Positions 23,031 through 35,411 of a DNA stretch of 64,000 bases are shown in pieces. Origin of the DNA: Pristionchus mayeri (lineage: Eukaryota > Nematoda > Chromadorea > Rhabditida > Neodiplogasteridae); assembly GCA_036245805.1 (NCBI GenBank), contig BTRK01000003.1:44382044-44446043 (forward strand), read 5' to 3'. The first letter of the stretch is position 1, and each line of letters opens with the position of its first letter. Made by a program: the position numbers and the translations under genes. Below the pieces are notes generated by a model, which did not search any database, was not told the origin of the DNA, and saw nothing but the letters and a program-made list of their open reading frames with translations.

Positions 23031-24301
23031 TGAGCTCAGAAATCCGCTGCTCAAATGTCCAAGTCGGGGGTGAGCTCAGAAATCCGCTGCTCAAGTGTCC
23101 AAGGCGGGGGTGAGCTCAGAAATCGGCTGCTCAAATGTCCAAGTACGGAGTGAGCTCAGAAATCCGCTGCTCAAATGTCCAAGTCGGGGGTGAGCTCAGA
23201 AATCCGCTGCTCAAGTGTCCAAGGCGGGGGTGAGCTCAGAAATCGGCTGCTCAAATGTCCATGTCTGGGGTTGCCTCAAAAATCGGCTGCTCAAATGTCC
23301 AAGTCAGGAGTGAGCTCAGAAATCCGCTGCTCAAATGTCCAAGTCGGGGGTGAGCTCAGAAATCCGCTGCTCAAATGTCCAAGGCGGGGGTGTGCTCAGA
23401 AATCGGCTGCTCAAGTGTCCAAGGCGGGGGTTACCTCAAAAATCGGCTGCTCAAATGTCCAAGTCGGGGGTGAGCTCAGAAATCCGCTGCTCAAATGTCC
23501 AAGTACGGAGTGAGCTCAGAAATCGGCTGCTCAAATGTCCAAGTCTGGGGTTGCCTCAAAAATCGGCTGCTCAAATGTCCAAGTACGGAGTGAGCTCAGA
23601 AATCGGCTGCTCAAATGTCCAAGTCAGGAGTGAGCTCAGAAATCCGCTGCTCAAATGTCCAAGTCGGGGGTGAGCTCAGAAATCCGCTGCTCAAATGTCC
23701 AAGGCGGGGGTGTGCTCAGAAATCGGCTGCTCAAGTGTCCAAGGCGGGGGTTACCTCAAAAATCGGCTGCTCAAATGTCCAAGTCAGGAGTGAGCTCAGA
23801 AATCCGCTGCTCAAATGTCCAAGTCGGGGGTGAGCTCAGAAATCCGCTGCTCAAATGTCCAAGGCGGGGGTGTGCTCAGAAATCGGCTGCTCAAGTGTCC
23901 AAGGCGGGGGTTACCTCAAAAATCGGCTGCTCAAATGTCCAAGTCGGGGGTTAGCTCAGAAATCCGCTGCTCAAATGTCCAAGGCGGGGGTGTGCTCAGA
24001 AATCCGCTGCTCAAATGTCCAAGGCGGGGGTGTGCTCAGAAATCGGCTGCTCAAGTGTCCAAGGCGGGGGTTACCTCAAAAATCGGCTGCTCAAATGTCC
24101 ATGTCCGGAGTGAGCTCAGAAATCGGCTGCTCAAATGTCCAAGTCTGGGGTTGCCTCAAAAATCGGCTGCTCGAATGTCCAAGTACGGAGTGAGCTCAGA
24201 AATCGGCTGCTCAAATGTCCAAGTCGGGGGTGAGCTCAGAAATCCGCTGCTCAAATGTCCAAGGCGGGGGTGAGCTCAGAAATCGGCTGCTCAAATGTCC
24301 A
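23031..24301. repeat. G-rich block, duplicated at 1,320/1,360 bp, copy 2
   Basis: This is the second copy of 21711-22941. From about 21,681 to 24,320 no 39- or 41-bp monomer is present. In this G-rich context the tail is almost always CTCAGAAATC or CTCAAAAATC, so the register never shifts. Its right part (from about 23255) was itself copied to 26981. Confidence 0.85.
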
Positions 24302-25983
24302 TGTCTGGGGTTGCCTCAACAAATCGGCTGCTCAAATGTCCAAGTATGGAGTGAGCTCAGAAATCGGCTGCTCAAATGTCCAAGTACGGAGTGAGCTCAG
24401 AAATCGGCTGCTCAAATGTCCAAGTCTGGGGTTGCCTCAAAAATCGGCTGCTCAAATGTCCAAGTCGGGGGTGAGCTCAGAAATCCGCTGCTCAAATGTC
24501 CAAGGCGGGGGTGAGCTCAGAAATCGGCTGCTCAAATGTCCAAGTCTGGGGTTGCCTCAAAAATCGGCTGCTCAAATGTCCAAGTCTGGGGTTGCCTCAA
24601 AAATCGGCTGCTCAAATGTCCAAGTCTGGGGTTGCCTCAACAATCGGCTGCTCAAATGTCCATGTCCGGAGTGAGCTCAGAAATCGGCTGCTCAAATGTC
24701 CAAGTCTGGGGTTGCCTCAAAAATCGGCTTCTCGAATGTCCAAGTACGGAGTGAGCTCAGAAATCTGCTGCTCAAATGTCCAAGTCGGGGGTGAGCTCAG
24801 AAATCCGCTGCTCAAATGTCCAAGGCGGGGGTGAGCTCAGAAATCGGCTGCTCAAATGTCCATGTCTGGGGTTGCCTCAAAAATCGGCTGCTCAAATGTC
24901 CAAGTCTGGGGTTGCCTCAACAAATCGGCTGCTCAAATGTCCAAGTACGGAGTGAGCTCAGAAATCGGCTGCTCAAATGTCCAAGTCTGGGGTTGCCTCA
25001 AAATCGGCTGCTCAAATGTCCAAGTCTGGGATTGCCTCAAAAATCGGCTGCTCAAATGTCCAAGTACGGAGTGAGATCAGAAATCGGCTGCTCAAATGTC
25101 CAAGTACGGAGTGAGCTCAGAAATCGGCTGCTCAAATGTCCAAGTCTGGGGTTGCCTCAACAATCGGCTGCTCAAATGTCCAAGTCTGTGGTTGCCTCAA
25201 AAATCGGCTGCTCAAATGTCCAAGTCTGGGGTTGCCTCAAAAATCGGCTGCTCAAATGTCCAAGTCAGGAGTGAGCTCAGAAATCCGCGGCTCAAATGTC
25301 CATGTCTGGGGTTGCCTCAACAAATCGGCTGCTCAAATGTCCAAGTATGGAGTGAGCTCAGAAATCGGCTGCTCAAATGTCCAAGTACGGAGTGAGCTCA
25401 GAAATCGGCTGCTCAAATGTCCAAGTCTGGGGTTGCCTCAAAAATCGGCTGCTCAAATGTCCAAGTCGGGGGTGAGCTCAGAAATCCGCTGCTCAAATGT
25501 CCAAGGCGGGGGTGAGCTCAGAAATCGGCTGCTCAAATGTCCATGTCTGGGGTTGCCTCAAAAATCGGCTGCTCAAATGTCCAAGTCTGGGGTTGCCTCA
25601 ACAAATCGGCTGCTCAAATGTCCAAGTACGGAGTGAGCTCAGAAATCGGCTGCTCAAATGTCCAAGTCTGGGGTTGCCTCAAAATCGGCTGCTCAAATGT
25701 CCAAGTCTGGGGTTGCCTCAACAAATCGGCTGCTCAAATGTCCAAGTACGGAGTGAGCTCAGAAATCGGCTGCTCAAATGTCCAAGTACGGAGTGAGCTC
25801 AGAAATCGGCTGCTCAAATGTCCATGTCTGGGGTTGCCTCAAAAATCGGCTGCTCAAATGTCCAAGTCTGGGGTTGCCTCAACAAATCGGCTGCTCAAAT
25901 GTCCAAGTACGGAGTGAGCTCAGAAATCGGCTGCTCAAATGTCCAAGTCTGGGGATGCCTCAAAATCGGCTGCTCAAATGTCC
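23255..25983. repeat. Block duplicated at 3.7-kb spacing, copy 1
   Basis: This block of about 2.73 kb matches 26981-29750. Spacing is 3,726 bp to about 25,060 and 3,767 bp afterwards. Shared rare variants include GGGATTGCC (near 25028 and 28755), GTGAGATCAG (near 25074 and 28841) and GGGGATGCC (near 25952 and 29719). It joins the G-rich zone to the A/B zone, so it captures a composition boundary near 24.3 kb. Confidence 0.87.
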
Positions 25984-26869
25984 AAGTCTGGGATTGCCTC
26001 AAAAATCGGCTGCTCAAATGTCCAAGTACGGAGTGAGCTCAGAAATCGGCTGCTCAAATGTCCAAGTCTGGGGTTGCCTCAAAAATCGGCTGCTCAAATG
26101 TCCAAGTCAGGAGTGAGCTCAGAAATCCGCGGCTCAAATGTCCATGTCTGGGGTTGCCTCAACAAATCGGCTGCTCAAATGTCCAAGTATGGAGTGAGCT
26201 CAGAAATCGGCTGCTCAAATGTCCAAGTACGGAGTGAGCTCAGAAATCGGCTGCTCAAATGTCCAAGTCTGGGGTTGCCTCAAAAATCGGCTGCTCAAAT
26301 GTCCAAGTCGGGGGTGAGCTCAGAAATCCGCTGCTCAAATGTCCAAGGCGGGGGTGAGCTCAGAAATCGGCTGCTCAAATGTCCATGTCTGGGGTTGCCT
26401 CAAAAATCGGCTGCTCAAATGTCCAAGTCTGGGGTTGCCTCAACAAATCGGCTGCTCAAATGTCCAAGTACGGAGTGAGCTCAGAAATCGGCTGCTCAAA
26501 TGTCCAAGTCTGGGGTTGCCTCAAAATCGGCTGCTCAAATGTCCAAGTCTGGGGTTGCCTCAACAAATCGGCTGCTCAAATGTCCAAGTACGGAGTGAGC
26601 TCAGAAATCGGCTGCTCAAATGTCCAAGTACGGAGTGAGCTCAGAAATCGGCTGCTCAAATGTCCATGTCTGGGGTTGCCTCAAAAATCGGCTGCTCAAA
26701 TGTCCAAGTCTGGGGTTGCCTCAACAAATCGGCTGCTCAAATGTCCAAGTACGGAGTGAGCTCAGAAATCGGCTGCTCAAATGTCCAAGTCTGGGGATGC
26801 CTCAAAATCGGCTGCTCAAATGTCCAAGTCTGGGATTGCCTCAAAAATCGGCTGCTCAAATGTCCAAGT
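25204..26869. repeat. 842-bp near-tandem duplication
   Basis: About 25204-26027 is repeated at 26046-26869. Both copies share GGGGATGCC followed by a 39-bp tail and GGGATTGCC, a trio of private changes near 25952-25992 and 26794-26834. The period is 21 monomers with two length changes. The second copy lies between the two 3.7-kb-spaced blocks. Confidence 0.85.
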
Positions 26870-26980
26870 CTGTGGTTGCCTCAACAAATCGGCTGCTCAA
26901 ATGTCCAAGTACGGAGTGAGATCAGAAATCCGCTGCTCAAATGTCCAAGTCGGGGGTGAGCTCAGAAATCCGCTGCTCAA

Positions 26981-29750
26981 ATGTCCATGTCTGGGGTTGC
27001 CTCAAAAATCGGCTGCTCAAATGTCCAAGTCAGGAGTGAGCTCAGAAATCCGCTGCTCAAATGTCCAAGTCGGGGGTGAGCTCAGAAATCCGCTGCTCAA
27101 ATGTCCAAGGCGGGGGTGTGCTCAGAAATCGGCTGCTCATGTGTCCAAGGCGGGGGTTACCTCAAAAATCGGCTGCTCAAATGTCCAAGTCGGGGGTGAG
27201 CTCAGAAATCCGCTGCTCAAATGTCCAAGTACGGAGTGAGCTCAGAAATCGGCTGCTCAAATGTCCAAGTCTGGGGTTGCCTCAAAAATCGGCTGCTCAA
27301 ATGTCCAAGTACGGAGTGAGCTCAGAAATCGGCTGCTCAAATGTCCAAGTCAGGAGTGAGCTCAGAAATCCGCTGCTCAAATGTCCAAGTCGGGGGTGAG
27401 CTCAGAAATCCGCTGCTCAAATGTCCAAGGCGGGGGTGTGCTCAGAAATCGGCTGCTCAAGTGTCCAAGGCGGGGGTTACCTCAAAAATCGGCTGCTCAA
27501 ATGTCCAAGTCAGGAGTGAGCTCAGAAATCCGCTGCTCAAATGTCCAAGTCGGGGGTGAGCTCAGAAATCCGCTGCTCAAATGTCCAAGGCGGGGGTGTG
27601 CTCAGAAATCGGCTGCTCAAGTGTCCAAGGCGGGGGTTACCTCAAAAATCGGCTGCTCAAATGTCCAAGTCGGGGGTTAGCTCAGAAATCCGCTGCTCAA
27701 ATGTCCAAGGCGGGGGTGTGCTCAGAAATCCGCTGCTCAAATGTCCAAGGCGGGGGTGTGCTCAGAAATCGGCTGCTCAAGTGTCCAAGGCGGGGGTTAC
27801 CTCAAAAATCGGCTGCTCAAATGTCCATGTCCGGAGTGAGCTCAGAAATCGGCTGCTCAAATGTCCAAGTCTGGGGTTGCCTCAAAAATCGGCTGCTCGA
27901 ATGTCCAAGTACGGAGTGAGCTCAGAAATCGGCTGCTCAAATGTCCAAGTCGGGGGTGAGCTCAGAAATCCGCTGCTCAAATGTCCAAGGCGGGGGTGAG
28001 CTCAGAAATCGGCTGCTCAAATGTCCATGTCTGGGGTTGCCTCAACAAATCGGCTGCTCAAATGTCCAAGTATGGAGTGAGCTCAGAAATCGGCTGCTCA
28101 AATGTCCAAGTACGGAGTGAGCTCAGAAATCGGCTGCTCAAATGTCCAAGTCTGGGGTTGCCTCAAAAATCGGCTGCTCAAATGTCCAAGTCGGGGGTGA
28201 GCTCAGAAATCCGCTGCTCAAATGTCCAAGGCGGGGGTGAGCTCAGAAATCGGCTGCTCAAATGTCCAAGTCTGGGGTTGCCTCAAAAATCGGCTGCTCA
28301 AATGTCCAAGTCTGGGGTTGCCTCAAAAATCGGCTGCTCAAATGTCCAAGTCTGGGGTTGCCTCAACAATCGGCTGCTCAAATGTCCATGTCCGGAGTGA
28401 GCTCAGAAATCGGCTGCTCAAATGTCCAAGTCTGGGGTTGCCTCAAAAATCGGCTGCTCGAATGCCCAAGTACGGAGTGAGCTCAGAAATCGGCTGCTCA
28501 AATGTCCAAGTCGGGGGTGAGCTCAGAAATCCGCTGCTCAAATGTCCAAGGCGGGGGTGAGCTCAGAAATCGGCTGCTCAAATGTCCATGTCTGGGGTTG
28601 CCTCAAAAATCGGCTGCTCAAATGTCCAAGTCTGGGGTTGCCTCAACAAATCGGCTGCTCAAATGTCCAAGTACGGAGTGAGCTCAGAAATCGGCTGCTC
28701 AAATGTCCAAGTCTGGGGTTGCCTCAAAATCGGCTGCTCAAATGTCCAAGTCTGGGATTGCCTCAAAAATCGGCTGCTCAAATGTCCAAGTCTGTGGTTG
28801 CCTCAACAAATCGGCTGCTCAAATGTCCAAGCACGGAGTGAGATCAGAAATCGGCTGCTCAAATGTCCAAGTACGGAGTGAGCTCAGAAATCGGCTGCTC
28901 AAATGTCCAAGTCTGGGGTTGCCTCAACAATCGGCTGCTCAAATGTCCAAGTCTGTGGTTGCCTCAAAAATCGGCTGCTCAAATGTCCAAGTCTGGGGTT
29001 GCCTCAAAAATCGGCTGCTCAAATGTCCAAGTCAGGAGTGAGCTCAGAAATCCGCGGCTCAAATGTCCATGTCTGGGGTTGCCTCAACAAATCGGCTGCT
29101 CAAATGTCCAAGTATGGAGTGAGCTCAGAAATCGGCTGCTCAAATGTCCAAGTACGGAGTGAGCTCAGAAATCGGCTGCTCAAATGTCCAAGTCTGGGGT
29201 TGCCTCAAAAATCGGCTGCTCAAATGTCCAAGTCGGGGGTGAGCTCAGAAATCCGCTGCTCAAATGTCCAAGGCGGGGGTGAGCTCAGAAATCGGCTGCT
29301 CAAATGTCCATGTCTGGGGTTGCCTCAAAAATCGGCTGCTCAAATGTCCAAGTCTGGGGTTGCCTCAACAAATCGGCTGCTCAAATGTCCAAGTACGGAG
29401 TGAGCTCAGAAATCGGCTGCTCAAATGTCCAAGTCTGGGGTTGCCTCAAAATCGGCTGCTCAAATGTCCAAGTCTGGGGTTGCCTCAACAAATCGGCTGC
29501 TCAAATGTCCAAGTACGGAGTGAGCTCAGAAATCGGCTGCTCAAATGTCCAAGTACGGAGTGAGCTCAGAAATCGGCTGCTCAAATGTCCATGTCTGGGG
29601 TTGCCTCAAAAATCGGCTGCTCAAATGTCCAAGTCTGGGGTTGCCTCAACAAATCGGCTGCTCAAATGTCCAAGTACGGAGTGAGCTCAGAAATCGGCTG
29701 CTCAAATGTCCAAGTCTGGGGATGCCTCAAAATCGGCTGCTCAAATGTCC
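26981..29750. repeat. Block duplicated at 3.7-kb spacing, copy 2
   Basis: This is the second copy of 23255-25983. It is 41 bp longer because of one extra type A monomer (box GTCTGTGG, tail with CAACAAATC) near 28787-28827. Private differences include TGCTCATGTG near 27134, ATGCCCAAG near 28462 and AAGCACGG near 28830. The left copy has GGCTTCTCGA near 24728 where this copy has GGCTGCTCGA. Confidence 0.86.
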
Positions 29751-29796
29751 AAGCACGGAGTGAGATCAGAAATCGGCTGCTCAAATGTCCAAGTAC

Positions 29797-32426
29797 GGAG
29801 TGAGCTCAGAAATCGGCTGCTCAAATGTCCATGTCTGGGGTTGCCTCAAAAATCGGCTGCTCAAATGTCCAAGTCTGGGGTTGCCTCAACAAATCGGCTG
29901 CTCAAATGTCCAAGTACGGAGTGAGCTCAGAAATCCGCTGCTCAAATGTCCAAGTCTGGGGTTGCCTCAAAATCGGCTGCTCAAATGTCCAAGTCTGGGG
30001 TTGCCTCAAAAATCGGCTGCTCAAATGTCCAAGTCTGTGGTTGCCTCAACAAATCGGCTGCTCAAATGTCCAAGTACGGAGTGAGCTCAGAAATCGGCTG
30101 CTCAAATGTCCAAGTACGGAGTGAGCTCAGAAATCGGCTGCTCAAATGTCCAAGTCTGGGGTTGCCTCAACAATCGGCTGCTCAAATGTCCAAGTCTGTG
30201 GTTGCCTCAAAATTCGGCTGCTCAAATGTCCAAGTCTGGGGCTGCCTCAAAAATCGGCTGCTCAAATGTCCAAGTCTGTGGTTGCCTCAACAAATCGGCT
30301 GCTCAAATGTCCAAGTACGGAGTGAGCTCAGAAATCGGCTGCTCAAATGTCCAAGTACGGAGTGAGCTCAGAAATCGGCTGCTCAAATGTCCAAGTACGG
30401 AGTGAGCTCAGAAATCCGCTGCTCAAATGTCCAAGTCTGGGGTTGCCTCAACAAATCGGCTGCTCAAATGTCCAAGTCAGGAGTGAGCTCAGAAATCCGC
30501 TGCTCAAATGTCCAAGTCTGGGGTTGCCTCAAAAATCGGCTGCTCAAATGTCCAAGTCTGTGGTTGCCTCAACAAATCGGCTGCTCAAATGTCCAAGTAC
30601 GGAGTGAGCTCAGAAATCGGCTGCTCAAATGTCCAAGTCTGGGGTTGCCTCAAAAATCGGCTGCTCAAATGTCCAAGTCTGTGGTTGCCTCAACAAATCG
30701 GCTGCTCAAATGTCCAAGTACGGAGTGAGCTCAGAAATCGGCTGCTCAAATGTCCAAGTACGGAGTGAGCTCAGAAATCCGCTGCTCAAATGTCCAAGTC
30801 TGTGGTTGCCACAACAAATCGGCTGCTCAAATGTCCAAGTACGGAGTGAGCTCAGAAATCGGCTGCTCAAATGTCCAAGTCTGGGGTTACCTCAAAAATC
30901 GGCTGCTCAAATGTCCAAGTCAGGAGTGAGCTCAGAAATCCGCTGCTCAAATGTCCAAGGCGGGGGTGAGCTCAGAAATCGGCTGCTCAAATGTCCAAGT
31001 CTGGGGTTGCCTCAACAAATCGGCTGCTCAAATATCCAAGTACGGAGTGAGCTCAGAAATCGGCTGCTCAAATGTCCAAGTCTGGGGTTGCCTCAACAAA
31101 TCGGCTGCTCAAATGTCCAAGTCAGGAGTGAGCTCAGAAATCCGCTGCTCAAATGTCCAAGGCGGGGGTTGCCTCAAAAATCGGCTGCTCAAATGTCCAA
31201 GTCTGGGGTTGCCTCAAAAATCGGCTGCTCAAATGTCCAAGTCTGGGGTTGCCTCAACAATCGGCTCCTCAAATGTCCATGTCCGGAGTGAGCTCAGAAA
31301 TCGGCTGCTCAAATGTCCAAGTCTGGGGTTGCCTCAAAAATCGGCTGCTCGAATGTCCAAGTACGGAGTGAGCTCAGAAATCGGCTGCTCAAATGTCCAA
31401 ATCGGGGGTGAGTTCAGAAATCCGCTGCTCAAATGTCCAAGGCGGGGGTGAGCTCAGAAATCGGCTGCTCAAATGTCCATGTCTGGGGTTGCCTCAAAAA
31501 TCGGCTGCTCAAATGTCCAAGTCTGGGGTTGCCTCAACAAATCGGCTGCTCAAATGTCCAAGTACGGAGTGAGCTCAGAAATCGGCTGCTCAAATGTCCA
31601 AGTCTGGGGTTGCCTCAAAATCGGCTGCTCAAATGTCCAAGTCTGGGGTTGCCTCAAAAATCGGCTGCTCAAATGTCCAAGTCTGTGGTTGCCTCAACAA
31701 ATCGGCTGCTCAAATGTCCAAGTACGGAGTGAGCTCAGAAATCGGCTGCTCAAATGTCCAAGTACGGAGTGAGCTCAGAAATCGGCTGCTCAAATGTCCA
31801 AGTCTGGGGTTGCCTCAACAATCGGCTGCTCAAATGTCCAAGTCTGTGGTTGCCTCAAAATTCGGCTGCTCAAATGTCCAAGTCTGGGGCTGCCTCAAAA
31901 ATCGGCTGCTCAAATGTCCAAGTCTGTGGTTGCCTCAACAAATCGGCTGCTCAAATGTCCAAGTACGGAGTGAGCTCAGAAATCGGCTGCTCAAATGTCC
32001 AAGTACGGAGTGAGCTCAGAAATCGGCTGCTCAAATGTCCAAGTACGGAGTGAGCTCAGAAATCCGCTGCTCAAATGTCCAAGTCTGGGGTTGCCTCAAC
32101 AAATCGGCTGCTCAAATGTCCAAGTCAGGAGTGAGCTCAGAAATCCGCTGCTCAAATGTCCAAGTCTGGGGTTGCCTCAAAAATCGGCTGCTCAAATGTC
32201 CAAGTCTGTGGTTGCCTCAACAAATCGGCTGCTCAAATGTCCAAGTACGGAGTGAGCTCAGAAATCGGCTGCTCAAATGTCCAAGTCTGGGGTTGCCTCA
32301 AAAATCGGCTGCTCAAATGTCCAAGTCTGTGGTTGCCTCAACAAATCGGCTGCTCAAATGTCCAAGTACGGAGTGAGCTCAGAAATCGGCTGCTCAAATG
32401 TCCAAGTACGGAGTGAGCTCAGAAAT
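29797..32426. repeat. Pair of about 982-bp blocks at 1,648-bp spacing
   Basis: 29797-30778 matches 31445-32426. Both carry an AATTCGGC joint (near 30209 and 31857) and a GGGGCTGCC box (near 30239 and 31887). Between them, 30779-31444 holds unrelated array sequence with singletons such as TTGCCACAAC near 30808, AAATATCC near 31033, GGCTCCTC near 31263 and GAGTTCAG near 31410. G-rich monomers nearly vanish to the right of this point. Confidence 0.86.
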
Positions 32427-32512
32427 CTGCTGCTCAAATGTCCAAGTACGGAGTGAGCTCAGAAATCGGCTGCTCAAATGTCCAAGTCTGGGGTTGCCTC
32501 AACAAATCGGCT

Positions 32513-34211
32513 GCTCAAATGTCCAAGTACGGAGTGAGCTCAGAAATCGGCTGCTCAAATGTCCAAGTACGGAGTGAGCTCAGAAATCGGCTGCTCAAAT
32601 GTCCAAGTCTGGGGTTGCCTCAACAATCGGCTGCTCAAATGTCCAAGTCTGTGGTTGCCTCAAAAATCGGCTGCTCAAATGTCCAAGTCTGGGGTTGCCT
32701 CAAAAATCGGCTGCTCAAATGTCCAAGTCTGTGGTTGCCTCAACAAATCGGCTGCTCAAATGTCCAAGTACGGAGTGAGCTCAGAAATCGGCTGCTCAAA
32801 TGTCCAAGTACGGATTGAGCTCAGAAATCGGCTGCTCAAATGTCCAAGTCTGGGGTTGCCTCAACAATCGGCTGCTCAAATGTCCAAGTCTGTGGTTGCC
32901 TCAAAAATCGGCTGCTCAAATGTCCAAGTCTGGGGTTGCCTCAAAAATCGGCTGCTCAAATGTCCAAGTCAGGAGTGAGCTCAGAAATCCGCGGCTCAAA
33001 TGTCCAAGTACGGAGTGAGCTCAGAAATCGGCTGCTCAAATGTCCAAGTACGGAGTGAGCTCAGAAATCGGCTGCTCAAATGTCCAAGTACGGAGTGAGC
33101 TCAGAAATCGGCTGCTCAAATGTCCAAGTACGGAGTGAGCTCAGAAATCCGCTGCTCAAATGTCCAAGTCTGGGGTTGCCTCAACAAATCGGCTGCTCAA
33201 ATGTCCAAGTCAGGAGTGAGCTCAGAAATCCGCTGCTCAAATGTCCAAGTCTGGGGTTGCCTCAAAAATCGGCTGCTCAAATGTCCAAGTCTGTGGTTGC
33301 CTCAACAAATCGGCTGCTCAAATGTCCAAGTACGGAGTGAGCTCAGAAATCCGCTGCTCAAATGTCCAAGTCTGGGGTTGCCTCAACAAATCGGCTGCTC
33401 AAATGTCCAAGTCAGGAGTGAGCTCAGAAATCCGCTGCTCAAATGTCCAAGTCTGGGGTTGCCTCAAAAATCGGCTGCTCAAATGTCCAAGTCTGTGGTT
33501 GCCTCAACAAATCGGCTGCTCAAATGTCCAAGTACGGAGTGAGCTCAGAAATCGGCTGCTCAAATGTCCAAGTCTGGGGTTGCCTCAAAAATCGGCTGCT
33601 CAAATGTCCAAGTCTGTGGTTGCCTCAACAAATCGGCTGCTCAAATGTCCAAGTACGGAGTGAGCTCAGAAATCGGCTGCTCAAATGTCCAAGTACGGAG
33701 TGAGCTCAGAAATCTGCTGCTCAAATGTCCAAGTACGGAGTGAGCTCAGAAATCGGCTGCTCAAATGTCCAAGTACGGAGTGAGCTCAGAAATCGGCTGC
33801 TCAAATGTCCAAGTCTGGGGTTGCCTCAACAATCGGCTGCTCAAATGTCCAAGTCTGTGGTTGCCTCAAAAATCGGCTGCTCAAATGTCCAAGTCTGGGG
33901 TTGCCTCAAAAATCGGCTGCTCAAATGTCCAAGTCTGTGGTTGCCTCAACAAATCGGCTGCTCAAATGTCCAAGTACGGAGTGAGCTCAGAAATCGGCTG
34001 CTCAAATGTCCAAGTACGGATTGAGCTCAGAAATCGGCTGCTCAAATGTCCAAGTCTGGGGTTGCCTCAACAATCGGCTGCTCAAATGTCCAAGTCTGTG
34101 GTTGCCTCAAAAATCGGCTGCTCAAATGTCCAAGTCTGGGGTTGCCTCAAAAATCGGCTGCTCAAATGTCCAAGTCAGGAGTGAGCTCAGAAATCCGCGG
34201 CTCAAATGTCC
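32513..34211. repeat. Pair of about 493-bp blocks at 1,206-bp spacing
   Basis: 32513-33005 matches 33719-34211. Both share TACGGATTGAG, a single change of the type B box, near 32811 and 34016. The interval holds a 202-bp (five-monomer) duplication, with matching points at 33120 and 33322. Runs of three or four consecutive type B monomers (33,000-33,140) are unusual elsewhere in the array. Confidence 0.82.
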
Positions 34212-35411
34212 ATGTCTGGGGTTGCCTCAACAAATCGGCTGCTCAAATGTCCAAGTACGGAGTGAGCTCAGAAATCGGCTGCTCAAATGTCCAAGTACGG
34301 AGTGAGCTCAGAAATCGGCTGCTCAAATGTCCAAGTACGGAGTGAGCTCAGAAATCTGCTGCTCAAATATCCAAGTACGGAGTGAGCTCAGAAATCGGCT
34401 GCTCAAATGTCCAAGTCTGGGGTTGCCTCAACAAATCGGCTGCTCAAATGTCCAAGTCTGGGGTTGCCTCAAAATCGGCTGCTCAAATGTCCAAGTCTGG
34501 GGTTGCCTCAAAAATCGGCTGCTCAAATGTCCAAGTCTGTGGTTGCCTCAACAAATCGGCTGCTCAAATGTCCAAGTACGGAGTGAGCTCAGAAATCGGC
34601 TGCTCAAATGTCCAAGTACGGAGTGAGCTCAGAAATCGGCTGCTCAAATGTCCAAGTCTGGGGTTGCCTCAAAAATCGGCTGCTCAAATGTCCAAGTCTG
34701 GGGTTGCCTCAAAAATCAGCTGCTCAAATGTCCAAGTCAGGAGTGAGCTCAGAAATCCGCGGCTCAAATGTCCATGTCTGGGGTTGCCTCAACAAATCGG
34801 CTGCTTAAATGTCCAAGTACGGAGTGAGCTCAGAAATCGGCTGCTCAAATGTCCAAGTACGGAGTGAGCTCAGAAATCGGCTGCTCAAATGTCCAAGTAC
34901 GGAGTGAGCTCAGAAATCGGCTGCTCAAATGTCCAAGTCTGGGGTTGCCTCAACAAATCGGCTGCTCAAATGTCCAAGTCAGGAGTGAGCTCAGAAATCC
35001 GCTGCTCAGATGTCCAAGTCTGGGGTTGCCTCAAAAATCGGCTGCTCAAATGTCCAAGTCTGTGGTTGCCTCAACAAATCGGCTGCTCAAATGTCCAAGT
35101 ACGGAGTGAGCTCAGAAATCGGCTGCTCAAATGTCCAAGTACGGAGTGAGCTCAGAAATCGGCTGCTCAAATGTCCAAGTCTGGGGTTGCCTCAACAATC
35201 GGCTGCTCAAATGTCCAAGTCTGTGGTTGCCTCAAAAATCGGCTGCTCAAATGTCCAAGTCTGGGGTTGCCTCAAAAATCGGCTGCTCAAATGTCCAAGT
35301 CTGTGATTGCCTCAACAAATCGGCTGCTCAAATGTCCAAGTACGGAGTGAGCTCAGAAATCGGCTGCTCAAATGTCCAAGTACGGAGTGAGCTCAGAAAT
35401 CGGCTGCTCAA
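34212..35411. repeat. Unordered A/B monomers between higher-order blocks
   Basis: About 1.2 kb of type A and B monomers without an obvious internal period. It contains singletons such as AAATATCC near 34368, AATCAGCTG near 34716, GGCTGCTTAAATG near 34800 (a rare + strand TAA) and CTCAGATG near 35007. No gene or foreign sequence is present. Confidence 0.7.

Noticed and set aside
6300..24300. G-quadruplex forming arrays in G-rich monomers
   Set aside because: There is only one long G run per 40 bp, with spacers of about 35 bp. The canonical four runs with short loops are not met.
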